Counted from the stretch's first letter, positions 1 through 9,597 are shown. The stretch: DNA of 64,000 bases from Prauserella shujinwangii (GCF_003001955.1 NZ_PVNH01000013.1:62001-126000); one strand, 5' to 3'. The notes: generated by a model not told the origin, from the sequence alone. A program made the numbers and translations.

Positions 1-68
1 GGTCGCTCCCCACGACACGGCGAGCGGGCACGGCCCGCGAGGAACGAGCACGGCGAGGACGTTCATGA
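1..68 (+). CDS. C-terminal tail of an upstream protein, possibly the MceG/Mkl ABC ATPase (partial)
   Basis: An open frame enters from the window edge and ends at TGA 66-68, which overlaps the ATG of the next gene (ATGA). The visible tail is short, basic and Glu/Arg-rich, so it holds no diagnostic motif. The assignment is contextual: in mycobacteria the Mce ATPase gene mkl lies between rplL and rpoB, and here a complete mce operon followed by rpoB starts immediately downstream. The 4-nt overlap suggests co-translation with the permease genes. Any other protein ending here would fit the bases equally well. Confidence 0.35.
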   Translation, partial: SLPTTRRAGTAREERARRGRS

Positions 69-859
69 CAGCAGGGGCCTCCACGGCCAGGTTTCCCGGA
101 ATCGGCATGCTGCGGGAAACCGGGAAGCTCTTCGCCCTCGGCCTCGACGTCGGGCGCGGGATCTTCCAGCGGCCGTTCCAGCTGCGCGAGTTCATCCAGC
201 AGTCCTGGTTCATCGCGAGCGTCACGATCCTGCCGACCGCGCTCGTCGCCATCCCGTTCGGCGCGGTCATCTCGCTGCAGTTCGGTTCCCTGGCCAGGCA
301 GCTCGGCGCGCAGTCCTACACGGGCGCGGGCAGCGTCCTCGCCACCGTCCAGCAGGCCAGCCCGCTGGTGACCGCGCTGCTGGTCGCGGGCGCGGGCGGC
401 TCCGCGATCTGCGCCGACATCGGCGCGCGCACCATCCGCGAGGAGATCGACGCCATGGAGGTGCTCGGTGTCTCCGCGGTGCAGCGCCTGATCGTGCCGA
501 GGGTCCTCGCGTGCATGCTCGTCGCGCTGCTGCTCAACGGCATGGTCAGCGTCATCGGCGTGCTCGGCGGCTACTTCTTCAACGTCGTCCTCCAGGACGG
601 CACACCCGGCGCCTACCTCGCCAGCTTCTCCGCCCTCGCCCAGCTGCCCGACCTGTGGGTCGGCGAGATCAAGGCGCTCATCTTCGGCTTCATCGCGGCG
701 GTCGTGGCCTCCTACCGCGGCCTGCACCCGCCGCCGGGGCCGAAGGGCGTGGGGGATGCGGTCAACCAGTCCGTCGTCATCACGTTCCTGCTGTTGTTCG
801 TGGTGAACTTCGTGATCACGTTGATCTACCTGCAGATCGTTCCGACGAAGTTGGGCTAG
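65..859 (+). CDS. yrbEA: YrbE/MlaE-family permease of the Mce lipid importer, subunit A
   Basis: Integral membrane permease of 264 aa, the normal length for YrbEA/MlaE. It forms the channel of an Mce ABC importer for lipids or sterols together with YrbEB, an MceG-type ATPase and the Mce ring proteins. Visible marks are several hydrophobic segments and the family motif EEIDAMEVLGV in the middle of the protein, the loop that contacts the ATPase. The ATG at 65 overlaps the stop of the upstream frame, and yrbEB follows 13 nt downstream, as in mycobacterial mce operons. The substrate cannot be read from the sequence. Confidence 0.93.
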   Translation: MTAGASTARFPGIGMLRETGKLFALGLDVGRGIFQRPFQLREFIQQSWFIASVTILPTALVAIPFGAVISLQFGSLARQLGAQSYTGAGSVLATVQQASPLVTALLVAGAGGSAICADIGARTIREEIDAMEVLGVSAVQRLIVPRVLACMLVALLLNGMVSVIGVLGGYFFNVVLQDGTPGAYLASFSALAQLPDLWVGEIKALIFGFIAAVVASYRGLHPPPGPKGVGDAVNQSVVITFLLLFVVNFVITLIYLQIVPTKLG

Positions 860-872
860 GACGGCAAGAACG

Positions 873-1712
873 ATGGCTTCCCTCACCCAGAACGCGAAGC
901 GGATCGCGAACCGTCCACTGGAGACACTGGACGTCCTCGGCGACCAGATGTCGTTCTACATCCGCGCGCTCGCGTGGGCACCGCGGACGATCCGCCGCTA
1001 CTCCAAGGAAGTGCTGCGGCTGCTCGCCGAGGTCAGCTTCGGCTCGGGCTCGCTGGCGGTGATCGGCGGCACGGTCGGCGTCATGGTCGGCCTGACCCTG
1101 TTCACCGGTGTGCTCGTCGGCCTCCAGGGCTACTCCGCCTTGAGCTCGATCGGCACGTCGGCGTTCACCGGCTTCCTCACCGCGTTCTTCAACACCCGCG
1201 AGATCGCGCCCCTCGTGGCGGGCCTCGCACTGTCGGCGACGGTCGGCGCCGGCTTCACCGCCCAGCTCGGCGCGATGCGGATCTCCGAGGAGATCGACGC
1301 GCTCGAGGTGATGGGCGTGCCCAGCCTGCCGTACCTGGTGACCACCCGGATCCTCGCCGGGTTCGTCGCCGTCATCCCGCTGTACGTGATCGGGCTGCTC
1401 AGCTCCTACCTCGCGTCCCGGCTGGTCGTGGTCTACCTCTATGACCAATCGGCGGGCACCTACGACCACTACTTCGACCTGTTCTTACCACCGCAGGACG
1501 TTCTGTACTCGTTCATCAAGGTCCTGATCTTCAGCGTGCTGATCATCCTCACGCACTGCTACTACGGTTACCGGGCCAGCGGCGGCCCCGCGGGCGTCGG
1601 TGTGGCCGTCGGCCGGGCCGTGCGGCTGACGATCGTCACGGTCGCCATCGTCAACTTCTTCATCGGCTTCGCCATCTGGGGCACCGACACGACGGTGAGG
1701 ATCGCGGGATGA
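873..1712 (+). CDS. yrbEB: YrbE/MlaE-family permease of the Mce lipid importer, subunit B
   Basis: Second permease subunit, 279 aa. It has the family motif EEIDALEVMGV and about five hydrophobic helices. The N-terminal 60 residues are basic and cytoplasmic in character, as usual for YrbEB. It pairs with YrbEA in the inner membrane. Its TGA (1710-1712) overlaps the ATG of mceA (1709) in the ATGA arrangement, which indicates translational coupling through the operon. Confidence 0.93.
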   Translation: MASLTQNAKRIANRPLETLDVLGDQMSFYIRALAWAPRTIRRYSKEVLRLLAEVSFGSGSLAVIGGTVGVMVGLTLFTGVLVGLQGYSALSSIGTSAFTGFLTAFFNTREIAPLVAGLALSATVGAGFTAQLGAMRISEEIDALEVMGVPSLPYLVTTRILAGFVAVIPLYVIGLLSSYLASRLVVVYLYDQSAGTYDHYFDLFLPPQDVLYSFIKVLIFSVLIILTHCYYGYRASGGPAGVGVAVGRAVRLTIVTVAIVNFFIGFAIWGTDTTVRIAG

Positions 1713-3061
1713 GCGCGCGGCAGGTCATGGTCACGGTACGGCGCAGGCTGCTCGGCCTGCTGCTCATCGCCGTCCTGGTGGGCGGCGTGGCGCTCAGCGT
1801 CGCCCTCTACAACAAGGCGTTCTCCACGTTCGTCACCGTCAAGCTGCGCGCGGGCGACATCGGCAACCAGCTCACCGAACGTTCCGACGTCAAGGTGCGC
1901 GGGCTCATCGTGGGCAGCGTCGCCGACGTCGCGCCCACCGACGACGGCGTCGAACTCACCCTGCAGCTGAACCCGGAGCAGGCCGACCTGGTGCCGAGCA
2001 ACGTCAGGGCCCGGTTCCTGCCGAAGACCCTGTTCGGCGAGCGGTACGTCGCGCTGCAGATCCCGGAGCGGCCGTCCCCGCAGAGCCTGCGCGACGGCGA
2101 CGTGATCCCGCAGGACCGCACCGAGGACGCGGTGCAGCTGGAGCAGGCCTTCGAACACCTGCTGCCCGTGCTGCAGGCGGTCGAGCCGCAGAAGCTGTCG
2201 AGCACGCTCACCGCGATCTCCACCGCGCTCGAAGGGCGCGGCGAACCGCTCGGCGAGACCCTCTCCGAGCTCGGCAGGTATCTCGGCGACCTCAACCCGC
2301 ACCTGCCGGACCTGCAACAGAACCTGCGGGAGCTGGCCGAGTTCTCCCACCACCTCTCCGACGCGGCCCCCGACCTGGTGCGCGCCATGGACAACCTCAC
2401 CACCACCAGCCGCACCGTCGTGGAACAGGCCACGAACCTGCGGACGCTCTACGGCAGCCTCACCACCGCGTCGGTGGACCTGCGGTCGTTCCTCGAGGCC
2501 AACTCGAGCAACATCATCAGCCTCGGCGAGACGTCGCGGCCCACGCTCGAACTGCTGGCCAAGTACGCGCCCGAATACCCGTGCGTCATCAGCCAGATGG
2601 CCGACACCCTGCCGAAGATCGACGAGGCGTTCGGCAAGGGCACCGACAAGCCCGGCCTGCACGCCACCATCGAGATCACCAACCACCGGGGCCGCTACAT
2701 TCCCGGCCAGGACGAACCGGAGTTCAACGACAAGCGCGGACCGCGCTGCTACGCGATGGACGAGTACCCGAAGCCCTTCCCCCAGCACCCGCCGGACGGC
2801 CCGATCCAGGACGGCACCGAGCATCCGCCGCCCGCGCGGTCCCAGAACGACGGGCTCAACCCCGCCAACAACGCCGCCAACGCCGGTGACTACAATGGCG
2901 GCGGCAGCACGGCGGGCGGCCTGGCCCACAGCGCCGCCGAACACGCACTGCTGTCGCAGCTGCTCGCCCCGCAGGTCGGGCTGAGCCCGGACGAGGTGCC
3001 CGGCTGGAGCTCGCTGCTCGTCGGCCCGCTGTACCGGGGAGCCGAGGTGTCGGTGCGATGA
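1709..3061 (+). CDS. mceA: Mce family protein MceA
   Basis: Cell-envelope protein of 450 aa that would form part of the Mce needle carrying lipids across the periplasm. It has an N-terminal membrane anchor (about residues 14-34), an MCE/MlaD domain (about 38-115, with the VRGLIVGSV core), a long helical region, and an Asn/Gly/Ala-rich low-complexity tail from about residue 385. It is first in a six-gene mceA-F series with overlapping ends. It overlaps mceB by 4 nt (GTG or ATG region at 3058). Assignment to position A follows from gene order and the long C-terminal tail. Confidence 0.9.
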   Translation: MSARQVMVTVRRRLLGLLLIAVLVGGVALSVALYNKAFSTFVTVKLRAGDIGNQLTERSDVKVRGLIVGSVADVAPTDDGVELTLQLNPEQADLVPSNVRARFLPKTLFGERYVALQIPERPSPQSLRDGDVIPQDRTEDAVQLEQAFEHLLPVLQAVEPQKLSSTLTAISTALEGRGEPLGETLSELGRYLGDLNPHLPDLQQNLRELAEFSHHLSDAAPDLVRAMDNLTTTSRTVVEQATNLRTLYGSLTTASVDLRSFLEANSSNIISLGETSRPTLELLAKYAPEYPCVISQMADTLPKIDEAFGKGTDKPGLHATIEITNHRGRYIPGQDEPEFNDKRGPRCYAMDEYPKPFPQHPPDGPIQDGTEHPPPARSQNDGLNPANNAANAGDYNGGGSTAGGLAHSAAEHALLSQLLAPQVGLSPDEVPGWSSLLVGPLYRGAEVSVR

Positions 3062-4089
3062 GGGGACTCGGCGCTCCGCTCGCGAAGCTGGTCACGTTCA
3101 TCGTGGTGACCGTCGTCTTCACCGCGATCCTCGGGATCAGCATCGGCAACGTGAACCTCGGCGACACCAACACGTACGCGGCCCGGTTCACCGACGCCAC
3201 GATGGTGATGGAGGGCGACGACGTCCGCATCGCCGGCGTGCGCGTCGGCCAGGTCTCCGGCGTGCGCGTCGTCGACCGCCGCCAGGCCGAGGTCGAGTTC
3301 GAGGTCGAGCAGGGCCGCACGCTGCCCGCGGGCGTCACCGCGACCATCAAGTTCCGCAACCTCGTCGGCCAGCGGTACCTCTCCCTCGACAAGGGCAGCG
3401 GCGAGCCCGCGGGCAGGCTCGAACCCGGCGACACCATCCCCCTCGAGCGCACCACGCCCGCGCTCGACCTCACCGAGCTGTTCAACGGCTTCAAGCCGCT
3501 GTTCCGGGCGCTCAACCCCGACGACGTCAACCAGCTGTCCTACGAGATCATCCAGGTCCTGCAGGGCGAGGGCGGCACGGTGGAGAGCCTCCTGCAACAC
3601 ACCGCGTCGCTGACCACCACGATCGCCGAGAAGGACCAGGTGATCGGCCAGGTCATCGACAACCTCAATGCGGTGCTCGAGACCGTCAACGCGCGCACCC
3701 CGCAGCTGTCCGACCTGCTCACCCGGCTCCAGGAGTTCGTCTCCGGGCTGTCCGGCGACCGGCAGCAGATCGGCGACGCGATCGACGCGCTCGGCAACCT
3801 GACCACCACCACGGCAAGCCTGGTCCGCGACGTGCGGGAGCCGCTCAAGCAGGACATCGACGCCCTCGGCGACCTGACCCGCACCCTCAACGAGAACGAG
3901 CCGGTGGTGGAGCACTTCATCCAGTACCTGCCCGAGAAGGTCACCAGGCTGACCGCGACCGCCGACTACGGTTCCTGGTTCAACTTCTTCATGTGCGAGA
4001 CGAAGGGCAGCGTCCAGCTCCCCGGGCTGATGAACGAGCCCGTCACGCTGCCGATCGCTCCGGCCGAGAGGGAGCGGTGCCACGCATGA
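3058..4089 (+). CDS. mceB: Mce family protein MceB
   Basis: MCE-domain protein of 343 aa. It has an N-terminal transmembrane helix at about residues 9-29, the MCE domain at about 38-115 (DDVRIAGVRVGQV core), and a long helical domain after it. The helical domain carries heptad-like Leu/Asp/Gln patterns typical of the Mce coiled-coil tunnel. The start at 3058 overlaps the mceA stop, and the stop overlaps the ATG of mceC at 4086. Longer starts are not needed. Confidence 0.9.
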   Translation: MRGLGAPLAKLVTFIVVTVVFTAILGISIGNVNLGDTNTYAARFTDATMVMEGDDVRIAGVRVGQVSGVRVVDRRQAEVEFEVEQGRTLPAGVTATIKFRNLVGQRYLSLDKGSGEPAGRLEPGDTIPLERTTPALDLTELFNGFKPLFRALNPDDVNQLSYEIIQVLQGEGGTVESLLQHTASLTTTIAEKDQVIGQVIDNLNAVLETVNARTPQLSDLLTRLQEFVSGLSGDRQQIGDAIDALGNLTTTTASLVRDVREPLKQDIDALGDLTRTLNENEPVVEHFIQYLPEKVTRLTATADYGSWFNFFMCETKGSVQLPGLMNEPVTLPIAPAERERCHA

Positions 4090-5075
4090 AAAGCTTCTCC
4101 AAGCGCAACCCGGTCCCGATCGCCATCGTCGGCATCGTCCTGATGGTGCTCGGCACCGTCGCCGCGCTGAACTCCGACGACCTGCCGATCATCGGCGGCG
4201 GCACCACCTACACCGCCCACTTCAGCGAGGCGGCCGGGCTGACCTCGGGCGACGAGGTCCGCATCGCCGGCGTCAAGGTCGGCGAGGTCAGCGATGTCGG
4301 CCTCGACGGTGACCAGGTCCTGGTCGCGTTCCGCGTCAAGGACGCCTGGGTCGGCGACCGCAGCACGGCCGCCATCAAGATCAAGACGCTGCTCGGGCAG
4401 AAGTACATCGCACTCGACCCGGTCGGCGACACCCCGCTCGACCCGTCCGACACCATCCCGAAGGAACGCACGGTCGCCCCCTACGACGTGCTGGAGGCCT
4501 TCCGCGGGCTGTCCCAGACCGTCGACGCGATCGACACCGAACAGCTGGCGCAGAGCTTCGACGCGCTGTCGGACACGTTCGCGAACACCCCCGACGACGT
4601 GCGCGGCGCGCTCACCGGGCTGTCCCGGCTGTCCGACACCATCGCCTCGCGCGACTCCCAGCTGGCGACCCTGCTGGCCAACACCCGCCAGGTCAGCCAG
4701 ACCCTCGTCGACCGCGACCAGCAGCTGACGAAGCTCCTGGAGGACGGCAACCTGCTGCTCGAGGAGCTCTCCCGGCGCAAGGAGGCCATCACCGCCCTGC
4801 TCGACGGCAGCAGGCAGCTGGCCACCGAGCTGCAGGGCCTGATCGACGACAACAACGAGCAGCTCGACCCCGTCCTGGCCCAGCTCGACCAGCTCACGAA
4901 CATGCTGCACCGCAACCAGGAGGCCCTCGGCGAGGGCATCCGCCGGTTCGCGCCGTTCGTGCGGGTCTTCACCAACACGATCGGCAACGGCCGCTGGTTC
5001 GACAACTACATCTGCGGCCTCCTGCTGCCGTCCGTCGGCCCGCTCAACGAAGAGGGGTGCAACCCGAATGAGTGA
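4086..5075 (+). CDS. mceC: Mce family protein MceC
   Basis: MCE-domain protein of 329 aa. I chose ATG 4086 because it overlaps the mceB stop (ATGA) and is followed at once by a basic stretch and a transmembrane helix at residues 11-29. The frame is open further upstream but only reads a shadow of mceB. The MCE domain (DEVRIAGVKVGEV core) covers about residues 40-115, and the rest is a helical tunnel domain. The 8-nt overlap with mceD (5068-5075) supports coupling. Confidence 0.9.
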   Translation: MKSFSKRNPVPIAIVGIVLMVLGTVAALNSDDLPIIGGGTTYTAHFSEAAGLTSGDEVRIAGVKVGEVSDVGLDGDQVLVAFRVKDAWVGDRSTAAIKIKTLLGQKYIALDPVGDTPLDPSDTIPKERTVAPYDVLEAFRGLSQTVDAIDTEQLAQSFDALSDTFANTPDDVRGALTGLSRLSDTIASRDSQLATLLANTRQVSQTLVDRDQQLTKLLEDGNLLLEELSRRKEAITALLDGSRQLATELQGLIDDNNEQLDPVLAQLDQLTNMLHRNQEALGEGIRRFAPFVRVFTNTIGNGRWFDNYICGLLLPSVGPLNEEGCNPNE

Positions 5076-6252
5076 CACCAGGTTCGGGCAGTCCCTCGCC
5101 CGGGGGGTCGCCATCGCGTGCGTCCTCGGCCTCGTCGTCGCGGGCGGACTGTGGTGGACGCTGCAGGACGCGGGCCAGAAGCGGGTCACCGCGTTCTTCC
5201 CCACCGCCATCGGCCTCTACGAGGGCAACGACGTGCGCATGCTCGGCGTGCGGATGGGTGAGGTCACCGGCATCGAGCCGCTGGGCGACCAGGTTCGCGT
5301 CGAGATGACCTACGACCGCGAGGTACCGGTCCCCGCGAACGCGAAGGCCGTGATCGTCGCTCCCTCGCTGGTCTCCGACCGCTACGTCCAGCTCGCACCC
5401 GCCTACACCGGCGGCGAACGGCTCCCCGACGGCGCCGAGATCCCGCTCGCGCGCACCGCGGTCCCGCTGGAGATCGACGACCTCAGCAAGAGCCTCAGCC
5501 GGGTCGCCGAGGACCTCGGGCCCACCGGCGCCAACGCCGACGGCTCCCTCTCCGACGTGCTGCGGACGCTCGCGAAGAACTTCGAGGGCAACGGAACCCA
5601 GCTGAACAACACGATCACCAAGCTCAGCCAGGCCGCGGGCACCCTCTCCGGCAACTCGGGCGACCTGTTCGCCACCGTCGAGAACCTGGCCCAGCTGTCC
5701 ACCACGATCGCCGCCAGCGACGACGAGGTGCGCAGGTTCGAGACCCAGCTCGCCGACGTGAGCGGCTACCTCGCCGACGAGAAGGACAACCTCGCCGCCA
5801 CCGTGCGCCAGCTCGGCACCACGCTCAACTCGGTCCGCGACTTCATCGAGAACAACCGCGGCCGGGTGAAGTCCAACGTGGACAAACTCGCGAGCATCAC
5901 CAGGGTGCTCGTCGAGCAGCGCGGCGCGCTCGCCGAGATTCTCGACGTCGCCCCCGTCGGCCTCGGCAACCTCGTGAACACCTACAACGCCGCCTCCGGC
6001 ACGCTCGACGCGCGCCCGAACCTCAACGAGCTCACGCAACCGCCGATCACGATGGTCTGCAACCTGCTCAGGCAGACCCCGGAAGCGCTGGACGTGCTCG
6101 GCGACACCTGCGCCTCCCTCGCACCCGTGCTCGACGGCACCCTCCAGCTGCCGTCGCTGGCCCAGTCGGTGCACGCGCTCAACAACGGCCAGCTGCCGCC
6201 GCTGCCGCTCCCGCTGGCGTCGCAGGTCTACGGAACGGGAGGTGGCCAGTGA
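5068..6252 (+). CDS. mceD: Mce family protein MceD
   Basis: MCE-domain protein of 394 aa with an anchor helix at residues 12-31, an MCE domain (NDVRMLGVRMGEV core) and a long C-terminal helical region. The ATG at 5068 starts inside the last codons of mceC. The TGA at 6250-6252 overlaps the GTG of the lipoprotein gene (GTGA). As in other mce operons it would be one of six different subunits of a hetero-oligomeric envelope tunnel. Confidence 0.9.
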   Translation: MSDTRFGQSLARGVAIACVLGLVVAGGLWWTLQDAGQKRVTAFFPTAIGLYEGNDVRMLGVRMGEVTGIEPLGDQVRVEMTYDREVPVPANAKAVIVAPSLVSDRYVQLAPAYTGGERLPDGAEIPLARTAVPLEIDDLSKSLSRVAEDLGPTGANADGSLSDVLRTLAKNFEGNGTQLNNTITKLSQAAGTLSGNSGDLFATVENLAQLSTTIAASDDEVRRFETQLADVSGYLADEKDNLAATVRQLGTTLNSVRDFIENNRGRVKSNVDKLASITRVLVEQRGALAEILDVAPVGLGNLVNTYNAASGTLDARPNLNELTQPPITMVCNLLRQTPEALDVLGDTCASLAPVLDGTLQLPSLAQSVHALNNGQLPPLPLPLASQVYGTGGGQ

Positions 6253-7439
6253 GGCGCAAGATCATCGCCGCCCTGTGCGCGGCCGGGCTGCTCACCACCT
6301 CCGGATGCGGCTTCGGTGGCATCTACGACCTGCCGCTGCCGGGCGGCGCCGACCTCGGCGACCACCCGTACTCGGTCACCGTGCACTTCCGCGACGTGCT
6401 CGACCTGGTGCCGCAGGCCGGCGTCAAGGTCAACGAGGTGCCCGTCGGCACCGTCGAGTCGGTCACACTCGCCGAGGACGGCTGGACCGCCGAGGTCACC
6501 GTGCTCGTCAACGGCGACGTCGAGCTGCCGGCCAACGCGGTGGCGAACCTGCGCCAGTCCAGCCTGCTCGGCGAGAAGTACGTGGAGCTGTCCGCACCCG
6601 CCCAGAACCCCGCCGAGGCCAGGCTCGGCGAGGGCGACCTCATCCCGGTCGCCCGCACCAACCGCAACGTCGAGGTGGAGGAGATCCTCGGGGCGCTGTC
6701 GATGCTGCTCAACGGTGGCGGTGTCGAGCAGCTCAACACGATCACCAAGGAGCTGAACAAGGCCCTCTCCGGCAACGAACCGGAGATCAAGGCCCTCCTC
6801 CGCAACACCGACGAACTGGTCAGCACCCTCGACGCCCAGTCAAGCGACATCACCCGCGCCCTCGACGGCCTCAACCGGCTGTCCAGCACGCTCAACGCGC
6901 AGCAGGGCCAGATCGCGAACGCCATCGAGAACCTGGGTCCCGGGCTGCGCGTCCTCGAACAGCAGCGCGGGCAGCTCGTCACGATGTTGCAGGCCATGCG
7001 CGAGCTCTCCACCGTCGCCGTGAACACCGTGAACCAGAGCCAGGAGGACCTGGTCGCCAACCTGCGCTCGCTGCTGCCCACGTTGCGCAAGCTCGGCGAG
7101 GCGGGCTCCGACCTGCCGAAGGCGCTCGAACTGCTGCTGACCTTCCCGTTCAGCGACGCCGCGGTGCAGGGCGCCAAGGGCGACTACTTCAACCTCTACG
7201 CCACCATCGACCTCAACCTCGGCGAGGTGCTGGCCAACCTGGGCCGCAGCAGGCAGAACCCGCTGCAGGACATCCCCGTCGTCGGCGACCTGACCAGCCC
7301 GAGGCAGGGCGAGAGCGGCGACTCGCCGCCCCCGCTGCCGGTGCCCGGTGCCGAACCGGACCAGGGCGGGCAGGACGGCACCTCGTCCTCGCCGGGCGGC
7401 CTCGGCTCGATCTTCGGTCTCCTGGGAGGTGAGCGCTGA
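6249..7439 (+). CDS. mceE: Mce family lipoprotein MceE (LprK-like)
   Basis: MCE-domain protein of 396 aa. Position E is supported by a lipoprotein signal: a short basic start, a hydrophobic stretch, then LLTTSGC with lipid-attachment Cys20. In mycobacteria the fifth Mce protein is the lipoprotein of the set. The MCE domain is at about residues 40-118 and is followed by helical repeats. The Pro/Gly/Ser-rich tail (about 345-380) is low complexity. The stop TGA 7437-7439 overlaps the mceF ATG by one base. Confidence 0.92.
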   Translation: MRRKIIAALCAAGLLTTSGCGFGGIYDLPLPGGADLGDHPYSVTVHFRDVLDLVPQAGVKVNEVPVGTVESVTLAEDGWTAEVTVLVNGDVELPANAVANLRQSSLLGEKYVELSAPAQNPAEARLGEGDLIPVARTNRNVEVEEILGALSMLLNGGGVEQLNTITKELNKALSGNEPEIKALLRNTDELVSTLDAQSSDITRALDGLNRLSSTLNAQQGQIANAIENLGPGLRVLEQQRGQLVTMLQAMRELSTVAVNTVNQSQEDLVANLRSLLPTLRKLGEAGSDLPKALELLLTFPFSDAAVQGAKGDYFNLYATIDLNLGEVLANLGRSRQNPLQDIPVVGDLTSPRQGESGDSPPPLPVPGAEPDQGGQDGTSSSPGGLGSIFGLLGGER

Positions 7440-8698
7440 TGCTGGTGCGCAAGACGCGGATCCAGCTCCTGGCCTTCCTGGTCATCTCGGTGCTCGCGAT
7501 CACCTACGCGCTGTTCCGGTTCACCGACGTCGGCAAGGTGTTCGGCACCGACGGCTACACCGTGCGGCTGCAGCTGACGGAGTCCGGCGGCATCTTCACC
7601 GGCGCCGAGGTGACCTACCGCGGTTACAACATCGGGCGGGTCGGCGAGCTGAGCCTCACCGCCGACGGGCTGCAGGCGGACCTCGAGATCGAGCCGGAGG
7701 CGCCCCAGGTGCCCCGCGACCTGCACGCCGTCGTCGCCAACCGGTCCGCGGTGGGGGAGCAGTACGTCGATCTCCGCCCGGTCACCGACGACGGCCCTTA
7801 CCTGGAGAACGGGTCGGTCATCGACGCGTCCGACACCACGACCCCGGTCCGCGCCCACGAGGTCATCGCCGACCTGAACAGCCTCGCTGGCTCGGTGCCC
7901 ACCGACGCGCTGCGGACCGTCGTCGACGAGTCCTACGACGCGTTCCGCGGCACCGGCGACGACCTGCAGATCCTGATGGACACCACGCGCGACTTCACCC
8001 GGATCGCGCAGGACTACCTGCCGCAGACCGTGCAACTGCTCGAACAGGGCAACACGGTGCTCGACACGCAGAACGAGATGGCGGGCTCGCTGCGCTCGTT
8101 CAGCCGGGACCTCAACGAGCTCAGCGCGACGCTGAAGAGCTCCGACGCCGACCTGCGCAAGCTGATCGACATCACCCCGCAGGTCGCCGAGCAGGTCAGC
8201 GGGGTCCTCGCGGAGTCGGGCCCCGGCCTCGGCGCGCTCGTGGCCAACCTGCTCACCACGTCGAACCTCCTGGTGACCCGGCTCGACGGCCTGGAGCAGG
8301 GGCTGGTCACCTACCCGGTGCTGGCCGTCGGCGCCCAGACGGTCGCCCCCGGCGACGGCACCGCACACCTCGGCCTGGTGCTCAACCTGTTCGACCCACC
8401 GTCGTGCACCAAGGGATACCTGCCGCCGGAGCAGTACCGGCCCGGCAACGTCGAGTCGCCGCGGCCGCCGAAGACGGACGCCTACTGCGCCGAGCCCGCC
8501 GGCAGCCCGATCAACGTGCGCGGGTCGCAGAACGCCCCGTACCACGGCGTGCCGGTGGCGCCGAGCGAGGAGCAGGTGCGGGCCAACGCCGACCGCGACG
8601 AGGAGGAGCTCGCGTCCCGGCGGGGCGTCCCGGGCATGGCGGGCAGCCCCGGGCTGAACATCGTCAGCCTCCGTCAGCTGATCGGGTTGCCGAGCTGA
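7439..8698 (+). CDS. mceF: Mce family protein MceF
   Basis: Last MCE-domain protein of the series, 419 aa. It has an anchor helix at residues 8-27, an MCE domain with the AEVTYRGYNIGRV core, a long helical domain and a hydrophilic tail. Four Cys lie in the C-terminal third, including two in PPSCTKGY and DAYCAEP, which may form a disulfide outside the cell. The gene closes the overlapping cluster; the next gene begins 36 nt later with its own ribosome binding site. Confidence 0.9.
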   Translation: MLVRKTRIQLLAFLVISVLAITYALFRFTDVGKVFGTDGYTVRLQLTESGGIFTGAEVTYRGYNIGRVGELSLTADGLQADLEIEPEAPQVPRDLHAVVANRSAVGEQYVDLRPVTDDGPYLENGSVIDASDTTTPVRAHEVIADLNSLAGSVPTDALRTVVDESYDAFRGTGDDLQILMDTTRDFTRIAQDYLPQTVQLLEQGNTVLDTQNEMAGSLRSFSRDLNELSATLKSSDADLRKLIDITPQVAEQVSGVLAESGPGLGALVANLLTTSNLLVTRLDGLEQGLVTYPVLAVGAQTVAPGDGTAHLGLVLNLFDPPSCTKGYLPPEQYRPGNVESPRPPKTDAYCAEPAGSPINVRGSQNAPYHGVPVAPSEEQVRANADRDEEELASRRGVPGMAGSPGLNIVSLRQLIGLPS

Positions 8699-8734
8699 CC
8701 GCGATATCACACCCCCCACCTACCCTGGAGCGTT

Positions 8735-9574
8735 ATGAGTTCGGACGAGCAGCGGGACTCCGCCGCAGGCGACGGCGAGCCCGCCGTCCCGGAGGAGGAG
8801 ACCGCGACGGCGCGGGCCGGGTCGGCTGACGCGTCCGGGTCCTCCGCCGAGGGTGCGGCCCGGGAGGAGACCACCGGGTCCCCGGAGGCCGCCGGGTCCC
8901 CGGAGTCCGCCGATTCCATGGAGGACACGGAGGCCGCGGAGGACACCGAGTCCACCGAGGACACCGAGGACACCGAGGACACCGAGGACACCGAGGACAC
9001 CGAGCCGGAGCGTGCGGCCGCGGCCGCGGAAGACGACCCGGCCGACCCGAAGCTGCCCCGGTTGCTGATGCTGGGCAGCGCGGCCCTCGCCGTGGCCGCG
9101 GTCGTGGTGGCCGCCGTCTTCGGTGTCCTGTGGCTGACCGAGTCGAACAGCGACGACGCCGACATCGCCACCGCGAGGGAGAACGTCGTGCGGGCCACCG
9201 GCACCGCCGTGGAGGCGTTCACCGAGCTGGACTACGAGAACCCGGACGCGTACTTCTCCCGGCAGCGGGAGATCACCACCGGGGACCTGCGCGAGCAGAT
9301 CGACAAGTCCGAGGAGACCTACCGCAAGGCCATCGCCCAGGCCAAGACGAAGGTCGTCTCCACCGTGCAGGACATCGCCGTGGAGGAGCTCAACGAGCAC
9401 GAGGGCAAGGCCAGCGCGCTCGCCACCGTGAGCAACGAGATCACCCAGGGCGACCAGACGAGCACCAAGACCCTGCGGCTCGAGGTCCAGCTGACCCGTG
9501 TCGCGGAGAATGGCGAGCAGGCCTGGAAACTGTCGAACATCGGCGAGGTGCCGGTGGTCGGATCGGGCCAGTAG
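8735..9574 (+). CDS. Mce-associated membrane protein with acidic repeat N-terminus
   Basis: Protein of 279 aa with an intrinsically disordered acidic N-terminus (about 1-105), one transmembrane helix (about 110-134) and an extracytoplasmic C-terminal domain. The segment FTELDYENPDAYFSR after the helix resembles the conserved start of the Mas (Mce-associated) domain found downstream of mce operons. Residues 76-90 are a perfect tandem of the triplet Glu-Asp-Thr. ATG 8735 is preceded by CTGGAG. Mas proteins are thought to stabilise Mce complexes, which is inference here. Confidence 0.8.
   Translation: MSSDEQRDSAAGDGEPAVPEEETATARAGSADASGSSAEGAAREETTGSPEAAGSPESADSMEDTEAAEDTESTEDTEDTEDTEDTEDTEPERAAAAAEDDPADPKLPRLLMLGSAALAVAAVVVAAVFGVLWLTESNSDDADIATARENVVRATGTAVEAFTELDYENPDAYFSRQREITTGDLREQIDKSEETYRKAIAQAKTKVVSTVQDIAVEELNEHEGKASALATVSNEITQGDQTSTKTLRLEVQLTRVAENGEQAWKLSNIGEVPVVGSGQ
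8957..9001 (+). repeat. In-frame 9-bp minisatellite, five perfect GAGGACACC units
   Basis: Five consecutive identical 9-bp units encode the Glu-Asp-Thr run in the N-terminus of the Mce-associated protein. Related imperfect units lie just upstream (8929-8956). Perfect identity at all codon positions implies recent slippage expansion, and the length is likely to vary between strains without breaking the frame. Confidence 0.85.
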
Positions 9575-9597
9575 GCCGAGCCAGAACGGAGCCAGTG

